Source: Anaerolineales bacterium (GTDB taxonomy: Bacteria > Chloroflexota > Anaerolineae > Anaerolineales > UBA11657). From it: 12,584 bases of DNA. Positions within the stretch are counted from its first letter, which is position 1; each line of letters begins with the position of its first letter. The notes under the pieces were generated by a model. The model had not been told where the DNA came from. It worked only from the letters and a program-made list of their open reading frames with translations, and searched no databases. The stretch is taken from the NCBI GenBank assembly GCA_947503585.1, contig CANNEJ010000014.1:1-12584 (forward strand). Reading direction: 5' to 3'. The position numbers were made by a program, and so were the translations under genes. Below are positions 6,334-12,584 of the stretch, one piece after another.

Positions 6334-6364
6334 GGTGCCTTGTCTACTCATAATGCAAGGCACC
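6334..6364. repeat. 9-bp inverted repeat between rnj and the permease gene
   Basis: GGTGCCTTG (6334-6342) and CAAGGCACC (6356-6364) are exact inverted copies around a 13-base loop, 73 bases after the rnj stop. No T-run follows on either strand. It could be a weak terminator or a protein or RNA regulatory site for the permease. A CATAAT sequence (6349-6354) in the loop resembles a -10 box but has no good -35 partner. Confidence 0.4.
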
Positions 6365-6449
6365 TGCAGCCGCCACCCGTACGGGCAGCCGTGCGGCCGC
6401 TCCACAAACGCCGCTGGTGCGTAACCGTGCCTAGGCAGCCGTGCCAGGT

Positions 6450-8240
6450 ATGACTCCCGAAATAATCACCGTTCTGGGCATCATGCTGGTTGCCACAGTG
6501 ATGCTGGTCACAGAGCTGGTGCGCTCGGATGTGGTGGCACTGCTTACGCTGAGCGCACTGGGGCTGTTCGGCTTGGTGAACCCACAGGATGTTTTTGCGG
6601 GGTTCAGCCGGCCCGCCGTTATAACCATCATGTCGGTGTTTATCATCACTGCCGGACTGGAGCGCAGCGGCGCTACACGCTTCATCGGCCACCGGCTGCT
6701 CAAGCTGGCCGGCCCGCATGAAGGGCGCCTGATGCTGCTGGTTATGCTGGCTGGTGCCGGCCTGTCCATGGTGATGAACAACATCGCCGCCGGCGCGGTT
6801 TTGTTGCCGGCGATTGTGGGCGTTACGCGCCAGTCCGACTTGAAGCCCTCCAAACTGCTTATGCCACTGGCGTTTGCCACAATGCTGGGCGGCATGGCCA
6901 CATTGCTCACCACCTCCAACATTCTGGTAAACAACGCTTTGCGTGAAGCGGGCCTGCAAACTTTCTCGGTGTTCGACTTTTTGCCCGTGGGGCTGCCGCT
7001 GGTGATTGCGGGCACGCTCTACATGCTGTTCATTGGATCCAAGCTGCTGCCGGACCATGCGCCGGCCGGCGCGCCCCGGCTGGCCACGCCACGCGAGCTT
7101 TCCGAGTTGTACGGCCTGCAGCAGGCCGTTACCCAGCTTTATGTTTGCGACGGTTCAGTCATGGCTGGCCAGCCCATCAGCGCCGCCAGTTGGAGCGAGA
7201 AATTAGGCCTGAGCATTTTTGGCGTGTCACGCGGCGGCAAGATCCTGCTGCCACCAGACAAGAGCCTCGTGATTTTGGAGGGCGACATTGTGCTGGCGGG
7301 CGGCGAAGCCGCCAACAGCGCGCTGGAGGCTTGCGGCTTGATCCGCACGGTTGACCCCGCCTGGAAGGGCGACCTCGCATCAGAAGAGGTGCGCCTCATT
7401 GAACTCATTCTGTCGCCGCGCTCAGACTTCATAACCAAAACCCTCAAACAAATTAACTTTCGCGACAAGTATGGGCTGTCGGTGCTTGCCATTTGGCGCA
7501 AAGGCGCCGCCTTGCGCGATGCGCTCGGCGACGTGAGCCTGCAATGGGGCGATGCGCTGCTGGCGCAGGGCCCCCGCGACAAAATTAAAATCCTGCGCGC
7601 CGACCCCAACGTGCTGGTGCTCGACGAGGATGATGCGCCGGATGTGCAGCCGCGCAAAGCGCCGCTGGCGGTTGCAATCGTGGTAGTTGCGCTCGCATTG
7701 GCCACCGCAAATATTCTTCCAATTGCCGAGGCCGCATTTGCAGGCGCGCTGGCGCTGGTGCTTACCGGCTGCCTGACAATGGATGACGCCTACCGCGCCA
7801 TCGAATGGCGCGCAATTTTTTTGATTGCCGGATTTATTCCGCTGGGCATTGCGCTTGAACACACCGGTGCGGCTGCGCTCATTGGCCAAACGCTCGTCGG
7901 CACCCTCGGGCAGCTCGGGCCGCTGGTAATGGCGGGCGGGCTCTTCCTTGCCACCACACTCGTGCTGCAAGTAGTGGGGAACGTGGGGTCCGCAGTGATC
8001 TTTGCCCCCATCGCCATCAACGCCGCGCAGCAAATGGGCGCCGATCCGCGCGCGTTTGCAATGGCCGTTGCACTCGGCACATCCATGGCCTTCCTCATCC
8101 CCAGTGCCCACCCGGTCAACGTGATGATGATGGGCCCCGGTGGCTACACGGTCAAAGATTTTGTGCGCGTGGGCTGGGGTTTGACAGTGGTGCTATTCCT
8201 TGTAGTGCTGATTGCACTGCCAATTGTCTGGCGCTTGTAA
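6450..8240 (+). CDS. SLC13 (DASS)-type permease with two RCK_C domains
   Basis: A 596-residue inner-membrane transporter. About five or six membrane segments precede residue 200. Two RCK_C/TrkA-C-like soluble domains follow, about residues 215-287 (LYVCDGSVMAGQPIS...GDIVLAGG) and 315-380 (LILSPRSDFITKTL...WGDALLAQGP), then about six more segments. The two half-repeats of this fold are visible. MNNIAAGAVLLP (N110, N111) pairs with TTSNILVN. VGNVGSAVIFAP (G510, N511) pairs with SAHPVN (N557), leading into the MMGPGGYTVKDFVRVGWGL segment. Relatives carry dicarboxylates, citrate, sulfate or similar anions with sodium; RCK_C domains usually sense small ligands. Substrate is not predictable. The second NN pair is GN here. 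ATG 6450 is chosen because MTPEIIxxL is a common start in the family, though GTG 6441 is also open. Confidence 0.9.
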   Translation: MTPEIITVLGIMLVATVMLVTELVRSDVVALLTLSALGLFGLVNPQDVFAGFSRPAVITIMSVFIITAGLERSGATRFIGHRLLKLAGPHEGRLMLLVMLAGAGLSMVMNNIAAGAVLLPAIVGVTRQSDLKPSKLLMPLAFATMLGGMATLLTTSNILVNNALREAGLQTFSVFDFLPVGLPLVIAGTLYMLFIGSKLLPDHAPAGAPRLATPRELSELYGLQQAVTQLYVCDGSVMAGQPISAASWSEKLGLSIFGVSRGGKILLPPDKSLVILEGDIVLAGGEAANSALEACGLIRTVDPAWKGDLASEEVRLIELILSPRSDFITKTLKQINFRDKYGLSVLAIWRKGAALRDALGDVSLQWGDALLAQGPRDKIKILRADPNVLVLDEDDAPDVQPRKAPLAVAIVVVALALATANILPIAEAAFAGALALVLTGCLTMDDAYRAIEWRAIFLIAGFIPLGIALEHTGAAALIGQTLVGTLGQLGPLVMAGGLFLATTLVLQVVGNVGSAVIFAPIAINAAQQMGADPRAFAMAVALGTSMAFLIPSAHPVNVMMMGPGGYTVKDFVRVGWGLTVVLFLVVLIALPIVWRL

Positions 8241-8266
8241 AACAACCGCCCGCAAAAACAAGCTTG

Positions 8267-8289
8267 CAGCCGGCGCTGTCGGCGCGCTG
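8267..8289. terminator. possible bidirectional terminator between convergent genes
   Basis: CAGC-(CG bulge)-GCGC (8267-8276) pairs with GCGC-GCTG (8282-8289) around TGTCG. It sits in the 95-base gap where the permease gene and the minus-strand GT4 gene end towards each other. T-runs are absent or short on both sides (A-run at 8254-8258 on the left), so the call rests mainly on position. Confidence 0.3.
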
Positions 8290-8335
8290 CCAGTTTGCAT
8301 GGCTGGCCGCAACGCTGCGCAAGCAAGCGTGTTGA

Positions 8336-9538
8336 TCAGGCCGCGCTGCCCGCCAGCCGCTGCAGCAGCGCTTCAAACTCGCCGGTCAGCGCCTCCCAAT
8401 CACAATACTTTTCGGTGAAGCTGCGCGCCTGCCGCCCCGCAGCTGCGCGCACTGCGGGGTCCAGCAGCTTTTGCAGGGTGGCCTGCAGGCCCGCGGGTGG
8501 CGCGTACAAGATGCCGTTGCCCGGCGGCACCTCGCGCTCTAAACCCGGCAGCTGCGCTGCCAGCACCGGCTTGCCGCTCGCCATGTACTCATAAACCTTG
8601 ATGGGCACAATGTGGCGCGTAACTGCGTTCACTTCAGAATGCAGCAGGCACACATCGGCTGCCGCCAGTACCGCCGGCATCAGGGAGTAGGGCTGCTGGC
8701 CGGCAAACACCACCCGCGCGCCCAATCCCAACGATTGCTGTAACGCACGCAGGCGCTGCTCTGCGCTGCCGGTGCCTACAATGAGCAGCCGCACATTCGC
8801 CGGCAGCTGCTGCATGGCACGCATCACGGCATCCAAGCCGCTGAACTCGTACAACCAGCCGGTAAACACCAGCACCACATCATCCGCCGCAAAACCGTAG
8901 GCGCGCCGCACTTCGCCCGCATCATTGCGCGGGTGAAAACGCTGCAAGTCCACGCCGGTGCGAATGGTGCTGGCGCGCGTGCTTGCGGCGCCAAGCGCCA
9001 CGCCATAGTCCTGCAAGGTCTGGTTGATGTAGAGCGTGTGGTGCGCGTTGCGCAGCAGGTAGCGCTCCACCTGGCGCGCAATCCAGCGCGCGCTGCGCAC
9101 CGGCACCAGCGTATGCAGCGCATCAATCACATGCATCAGCATTGGAATTTGCCTGCGGCGCGCCAGCGCCAGTGCCGGCAGGCCGGTGGACAGGGCATAG
9201 TTCACCAGTACTTGTGGCTGCAGTTGCGCCGCCAGGCGCTGCAACTCACGGTGGAATGTGCCCACAGAAACGAGACGCGCAATGCCCGGCAGGCGCAGCG
9301 TCGGCGGCCGCACCACGCGCACATGCGCGGCGGAAAGCGCCCGTGCCACGCCCTGCCACTCGGCGCGCCGCGCCAGTAGCGGAGCCTTTGGCCACGGGGT
9401 GTAAAGCATCTCAAAATCAACAGCCACCACGGTATGCCCGCGCAGCGACAGGCGCTCAAACAGGTGGTGCTGCTGGTGCGGCCCGCGCTGCAACCAATCC
9501 GTTTCCTGCACTACTAGCAGGCGCAGGCCTTCAGCCAT
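8336..9538 (-). CDS. GT4-family glycosyltransferase (GT-B fold)
   Basis: A 400-residue cytoplasmic glycosyltransferase. The N-terminal half (to about residue 190) is the acceptor-side Rossmann domain (VVQETDWLQRGPHQQHHLFERLSLRGHTV). The C-terminal half has the donor domain marks IRTGVDLQRFHPR, VLVFTGWLYEFSGLDAVM, RLLIVGTG, RVVFAGQQPYSLMPAVLAAADVCLL cut into its parts, and IKVYEYMASGKPVLA. E317 in YEYM matches the second glutamate of the EX7E motif; the first position is H309, as in several GT4 subgroups. It probably moves an NDP-sugar onto a polysaccharide or lipid-linked intermediate; donor and acceptor are unknown. It ends convergent to the permease gene and starts divergent from the decayed epimerase. 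ATG at 9538 has no clear Shine-Dalgarno sequence. Confidence 0.9.
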   Translation of the reverse strand: MAEGLRLLVVQETDWLQRGPHQQHHLFERLSLRGHTVVAVDFEMLYTPWPKAPLLARRAEWQGVARALSAAHVRVVRPPTLRLPGIARLVSVGTFHRELQRLAAQLQPQVLVNYALSTGLPALALARRRQIPMLMHVIDALHTLVPVRSARWIARQVERYLLRNAHHTLYINQTLQDYGVALGAASTRASTIRTGVDLQRFHPRNDAGEVRRAYGFAADDVVLVFTGWLYEFSGLDAVMRAMQQLPANVRLLIVGTGSAEQRLRALQQSLGLGARVVFAGQQPYSLMPAVLAAADVCLLHSEVNAVTRHIVPIKVYEYMASGKPVLAAQLPGLEREVPPGNGILYAPPAGLQATLQKLLDPAVRAAAGRQARSFTEKYCDWEALTGEFEALLQRLAGSAA

Positions 9539-9587
9539 CAGCGTGAGCGGCCCCAGCGCGGCTTCAGCTCCCTTGGCGCGCCAGTGG

Positions 9588-9594
9588 GTATACT
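9588..9594. promoter_or_regulatory. weak -10-like element in the divergent gap
   Basis: TATACT (9589-9594) is a fair -10 box reading right, and the palindromic GTATAC at 9588-9593 also gives TATACC reading left. No convincing -35 box lies at 16-18 bases on either side. It is the only promoter-like sequence I see in the 111-base gap between the divergent GT4 gene and the epimerase remnant. Confidence 0.2.
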
Positions 9595-9649
9595 TTGGCG
9601 TTCAGTGGCAGGTGCCCCGCCCTGCTCATGGCAATCATTAGTGTTTAGC

Positions 9650-9901
9650 ATGAAGCAACAAACAATTCTGGTAACCGGCGGTGCGGGCTTTGTGGGCTCT
9701 GTGTGCGTGGAGCTGTTGGTGGCACAGGGCTATAACGTGATTGTCCTAGACAACCTGCAAACTGGCAACCGGCGCGCGGTTCACCCAAAAGCTCGCCTGG
9801 TGCGCGGCAGCATCGGCCTCGCACGCTTGCTACAGCGCATTGGTCGAAACACCGGCACACGCCATCACTTGAATTACAGATGCAAATCAGTAATTGCATG
9901 A
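9650..9901 (+). pseudogene. decayed NDP-sugar epimerase (extended SDR) fragment
   Basis: The first ~55 residues are an excellent N-terminus of a GalE-like extended short-chain dehydrogenase: ILVTGGAGFVGSVCVELL (NAD-binding GxxGxxG) and YNVIVLDNLQTGNRR (the aspartate binding the adenosine ribose). The likeness then breaks down after ARLVRGSIG. In the next frame from 9837 the sequence reads RALVETPAHAIT, as expected for the family, and then stops at 9870-9872. This points to a frameshift near 9836 followed by further loss. The YxxxK active site and most of the usual ~310-330 residues are missing. A third frame, open from 9871, ends at TGA 9988-9990 and overlaps the next ATG as ATGA. The fragment is most likely a dead remnant. 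A genuine ~83-residue protein cannot be excluded but would lack catalysis. Confidence 0.75.
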
Positions 9902-9986
9902 CCAGACTATTACGTGAAGCCGGGTCAACGCCGGCATTGCCACATAATCACATTAGATTGCTAGCCTCCGTAAATGTAGCCGCACG

Positions 9987-10712
9987 ATGACAACTAATTC
10001 CGCCCCGCCTGCCCCTGAGGTGTCTCTAGTGATGCCATGCCGCAACGAAGCACGCACAGTTACACGCTGTGTGGAGCGCTGCTGGCATGCACTGGATGTA
10101 CTGAACGTGCGCGGGGAAGTAATTGTGAGCGATAACGGGTCACGGGATGCCTCGGTTGAACTAGCCAAGGCGGCCGGCGCACGCGTGGTGCACGCCGCGG
10201 CAAAGGGCTACGGCAATGCCTGCCGTACTGGCTTGGCTGCCGCAACTGGCACCTACATTTTTAAACTGGATGCCGACGGAACTTACGATCCACTGGATGT
10301 GGCGTTGTTTCTTGAGCACTTCAGAACAGGCTGCGATTATGTAATTGGCAGCCGGCTGCGCGGCAATCTGCAACCAGGCGCCATGCCGTGGTCACACCGC
10401 TATTTCGGAAATCCCTTGCTCAGCAATGTGGCGCATTTGCTTTGCCGCAGCGGTATCTCAGACATTTGCTGCGGACTTAAGGGCTTTCGGCGCGATGTTT
10501 ACCAGAGCTTGAAGTTTGTTTCCGGTGGCATGAGTTTCGGTGCTGAAACGACCATTCGAATCAGGCAGGCAGGCCTGCGCCTGGCAGAGGTACCCATCAG
10601 CTATGCGCCCGATGAGCGCCAGCGCGGGACCAATCTAAATCCGTGGCGTGATGGCGTGGAGATTCTGCTTTTCATCATCAGGGAGAGCCAGTTGTTCCGG
10701 CACTATGCTTAG
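9987..10712 (+). CDS. GT2-family glycosyltransferase, polyprenyl-phosphate sugar synthase-like
   Basis: A 241-residue GT-A enzyme. VSLVMPCRNEARTV opens the nucleotide-binding fold, SDNGSRDAS is the second motif, and DADGTYDP holds the DxD metal site (D95, D97). The IGSRLRGNLQPGAMPWSHRYFGNPLLS and GLKGFRRDVY segments, GAETTIRI and EVPISYAPD are the pattern of the DPM1/dolichyl-phosphate-glucose synthase subgroup. Such enzymes move hexose from a nucleotide sugar onto undecaprenyl or another polyprenyl phosphate at the inner membrane face. It lacks C-terminal membrane segments, so it would be peripheral. Its natural partner would be a GT-C transferase like the convergent gene 17 bases downstream, an inference from families. 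No Shine-Dalgarno sequence is seen before ATG 9987; the start matches the usual distance to the first motif. The upstream DNA at about 9870-9985 is noticeably AT-richer than the window. Confidence 0.92.
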   Translation: MTTNSAPPAPEVSLVMPCRNEARTVTRCVERCWHALDVLNVRGEVIVSDNGSRDASVELAKAAGARVVHAAAKGYGNACRTGLAAATGTYIFKLDADGTYDPLDVALFLEHFRTGCDYVIGSRLRGNLQPGAMPWSHRYFGNPLLSNVAHLLCRSGISDICCGLKGFRRDVYQSLKFVSGGMSFGAETTIRIRQAGLRLAEVPISYAPDERQRGTNLNPWRDGVEILLFIIRESQLFRHYA

Positions 10713-10729
10713 CAGACGTAGTCTTCGTT

Positions 10730-12448
10730 CTACGGATGCAGTACTTTGTAAACCGTGATGTTGCCTGCCGGCCCGCGGTACTCTTTCACAAACTGCTGCG
10801 CATTATCCAATTCGGATAGCGGGCTAGTGGCAATGCCCAGAGTCTTGTAGACATTTTCCGCCCAGGATCCCACCACCAAGTGGTCGCAACCAGCCATCTG
10901 CTCTAGTGCCGGATACCCATTCCGGATGTCAAAATCCAAAAGGTAGTAGCGCAGCCGCACATCCATCGAGCAAACCACTTCCCGCGGCCCGATCTTTTGC
11001 TCAATGAACTGCACCACCGGGTACATGTCGCCCTTGGCACGCTCGAGGCGCTGGGCGTAGGTGGCACGGGGGTTGCGCAGCCATTGCAGCGCACCGCCCA
11101 GACGCGCCTGCCACACGCACGCAATCAACAAAAGCAGTGCAGCCGCCATTTGCCAAAACGAATTGGCGCGCAAAGAAAAACGGCTGCGCACAGCAGCCAA
11201 TGCCGCACCCGCCAGCATTGCAAAAAACGGCAGTACCGTCAGCAGCAGGCGCGCATCGTAGGAGTACTGCCACCACCATAGCAGTGTGTACGGCCCGCAC
11301 CATAGCAGGCACCAGCGCACTGCAGGCTGGCGCAGCTGCGTCACGGCCCAGGCACAGCCCGCCAGGTACACGGCAGCAGCCAGGTAGCCAAAGTCCGCGT
11401 AGTTTCCGGCAAAAGGCAGCAGTTGCAGAAGTTGGCGCGGCGCTTGCATCACATGAAACAATCCCGCATCCGGAACGGCGTTGAGCCAGCCGTCATAAAG
11501 CGCATTGCGCAAATACCACCATCCACCGCAACAAAAAGCAGCAAACAGAAGCAAGCTGCCGCCCGCCAGCGCCTTGCGCGGCCCACGCATCAGCAGCAGC
11601 CAGCCGCAAACCGCCAGGCCGGAAAACGCCACAAAGCCTGCTTGCTTTGCCCACAGCGCGAGGCCGGCCACCGCCCCGGCCAGCAGCGCCCAGCCGGGGC
11701 TGGCAGTTTTGAGCCAGCGATCGCCGGCGTACGCAGCCAGCACAATATAAAGCGCGGCCGGAATATCCACATAGCCGACGGTGGCCCACGCCAGGAACGG
11801 CGGCGTCACCGCAAGCAACACTGCGGCATACCAGCCGGCGCGCACGCCAAACCAATGCCGGGCCAGCCCGCCCGTCGCAGACACCGTCAGCGCGCCAAAG
11901 GCGAGCGGGAGCAGCTTTGCCACCTGCTCCACCAACTGGCCGGACGCAAAAAAGGGAACTGCATACGCCAGCGGCATGAGCAGCGGATAGCCGCGCTCAT
12001 CCGGCCCGATGTAGCCACCGCGAAAAATTAACCGCGCAAGATAGCCATACCGGCTGATTTCGTCATCGCCAATGAATGGATAGTAGGTGGCATGGCCGAG
12101 CGCTACCGCACCGGCCAGCAGCAACACGAACTGCGCAAGCGCTGCGGGCCGGGCGCTGCGCAACTCACGCAGCCATTGTGTGAGTTGTGCTGCGGGTGCA
12201 AGCTGCGGCCGCTGCCCCAGCAGCAGCCCCCCGCCAGCCAGCACCAAAAGCACCACCCAAACCAGCGCACGGGTAAGCCCGTTGAAGCCCAGCACCGCGA
12301 GCAACAGCGTTGCGCCGCCAACACTCAACCCAAAGCTGAAAGGCCAGCGCAGAGCGGGCGGCTCGGCGGCCAGCCAGCGCTGGCAGAGCGGCACGCTCCA
12401 ACCGCACAACAGCATGATGGAGCCCAGTGAAAGCAGCACAGACAGCAT
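10730..12448 (-). CDS. GT-C membrane glycosyltransferase (PMT/ArnT/GT39-like)
   Basis: A 572-residue integral membrane protein with roughly eleven to thirteen hydrophobic segments up to about residue 440 and a soluble C-terminal part of about 130 residues. After the third or fourth segment comes IGDDEISRYGYLARLIFRGG, with G127, D128, D129 and E130. An acidic pair in the first outer loop is the hallmark of GT-C enzymes that take sugar from a polyprenyl-phosphate donor. Later segments include KQAGF, WWYLRNALYDG and YSYDARLLLTVLPF, common in this class. It likely transfers a lipid-linked sugar onto a protein, lipid or polysaccharide outside the membrane. The soluble tail (VVQFIEQKIGPREVVCSMDVR onward) could recognise the acceptor. 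Its start overlaps the stop of the preceding minus-strand gene by one base (TGATG), so the two are probably translationally coupled. Confidence 0.85.
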   Translation of the reverse strand: MLSVLLSLGSIMLLCGWSVPLCQRWLAAEPPALRWPFSFGLSVGGATLLLAVLGFNGLTRALVWVVLLVLAGGGLLLGQRPQLAPAAQLTQWLRELRSARPAALAQFVLLLAGAVALGHATYYPFIGDDEISRYGYLARLIFRGGYIGPDERGYPLLMPLAYAVPFFASGQLVEQVAKLLPLAFGALTVSATGGLARHWFGVRAGWYAAVLLAVTPPFLAWATVGYVDIPAALYIVLAAYAGDRWLKTASPGWALLAGAVAGLALWAKQAGFVAFSGLAVCGWLLLMRGPRKALAGGSLLLFAAFCCGGWWYLRNALYDGWLNAVPDAGLFHVMQAPRQLLQLLPFAGNYADFGYLAAAVYLAGCAWAVTQLRQPAVRWCLLWCGPYTLLWWWQYSYDARLLLTVLPFFAMLAGAALAAVRSRFSLRANSFWQMAAALLLLIACVWQARLGGALQWLRNPRATYAQRLERAKGDMYPVVQFIEQKIGPREVVCSMDVRLRYYLLDFDIRNGYPALEQMAGCDHLVVGSWAENVYKTLGIATSPLSELDNAQQFVKEYRGPAGNITVYKVLHP

Positions 12449-12584
12449 CAGCGCAGCCCCGCGCCCACGGCATACACCGCGCTGCCATCTGCTTGCTCAA
12501 ACTGCAGCGGCAGCAGCAACGGGTCACCCAGTGCACTCAATACTTCATTGTTCAGGGTGCCGCCAAATGCATAAACAGATTCGC
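12448..12584 (-). CDS. C-terminal end of an unidentified protein
   Basis: Reading leftward from the window edge the frame is open for 44 residues and stops at TGA 12450-12448, which overlaps the ATG of the GT-C gene. The tail reads SVYAFGGTLNNEVLSALGD followed by PLLLPLQFEQADGSAVYAVG and a few more residues. The TGATG overlap is good evidence for a real gene in an operon with the GT-C gene. The alternating hydrophobic pattern looks like a small beta-rich soluble end, and the closing VYAV resembles the VYKV at the end of the neighbouring GT-C protein. It may be the tail of a related membrane glycosyltransferase, but the fragment is too short to name. Confidence 0.6.
   Translation of the reverse strand, partial: ESVYAFGGTLNNEVLSALGDPLLLPLQFEQADGSAVYAVGAGLR

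Noticed and set aside
5527..6405. 292-codon minus-strand frame opposite rnj
   Set aside because: Antisense to the strongly conserved beta-CASP and C-terminal parts of RNase J; composition is His/Gln-rich, typical of shadow frames.
11423..12031. 202-codon plus-strand frame opposite the GT-C gene
   Set aside because: Antisense to membrane segments; Gln/Arg/Lys-rich low-complexity product with no recognisable domain.

Overview
The window is high-GC bacterial DNA carrying seven substantially complete protein genes, two genes cut by the window edges, one decayed gene and one probable small RNA or leader. It shows no rRNA, tRNA, CRISPR array or transposase. The best guess for the source is a member of the Chloroflexota (Anaerolineae/Caldilineae type). 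Reasons: the secreted protein opens with an Ig-like module of a kind I associate with that phylum (PxxGxCxxLxW then CPxxxxxYxLxL), RNase J is the ribonuclease present, and a J-domain-less DnaJ-type zinc protein occurs. This is inference from families, not a marker-gene placement.

Layout. Positions 1-480 hold the 3' part of a WecG/TagA/CpsF-type glycosyltransferase. At 568-993 is a small six-CxxC zinc-binding protein, and at 1035-1460 an unrecognised, probably disordered 141-residue protein. At 1584-4187 is a large secreted protein (signal peptide, Ig-like domain, GH99/DUF5010-like catalytic-type domain, five FG-GAP calcium repeats, C-terminal beta domain). All of these read on the plus strand. 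The 430-base gap at 4188-4617 is the most interesting part. It holds two perfect inverted repeats, then a near-consensus extended -10 promoter, about 114 nt of non-coding sequence and a strong intrinsic terminator. That terminator lies directly in front of the RNase J gene (4618-6261), with no second promoter visible. An SLC13-type permease with two RCK_C domains follows (6450-8240).

From 8336 onward the window turns to glycan genes: a GT4 glycosyltransferase on the minus strand, a decayed NDP-sugar epimerase fragment, a GT2 polyprenyl-phosphate-glycosyltransferase-like enzyme, and a GT-C membrane glycosyltransferase on the minus strand. The last is coupled by a TGATG overlap to another minus-strand gene that runs off the right edge.

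Together, both flanks look like cell-surface polysaccharide or glycoconjugate synthesis. The GT2 enzyme could load a sugar onto a lipid carrier and the GT-C enzyme could use such a donor outside the membrane; that link is inferred from families and position. RNase J is a housekeeping RNA-decay gene, and its upstream promoter-RNA-terminator arrangement suggests controlled termination or a separate small RNA.
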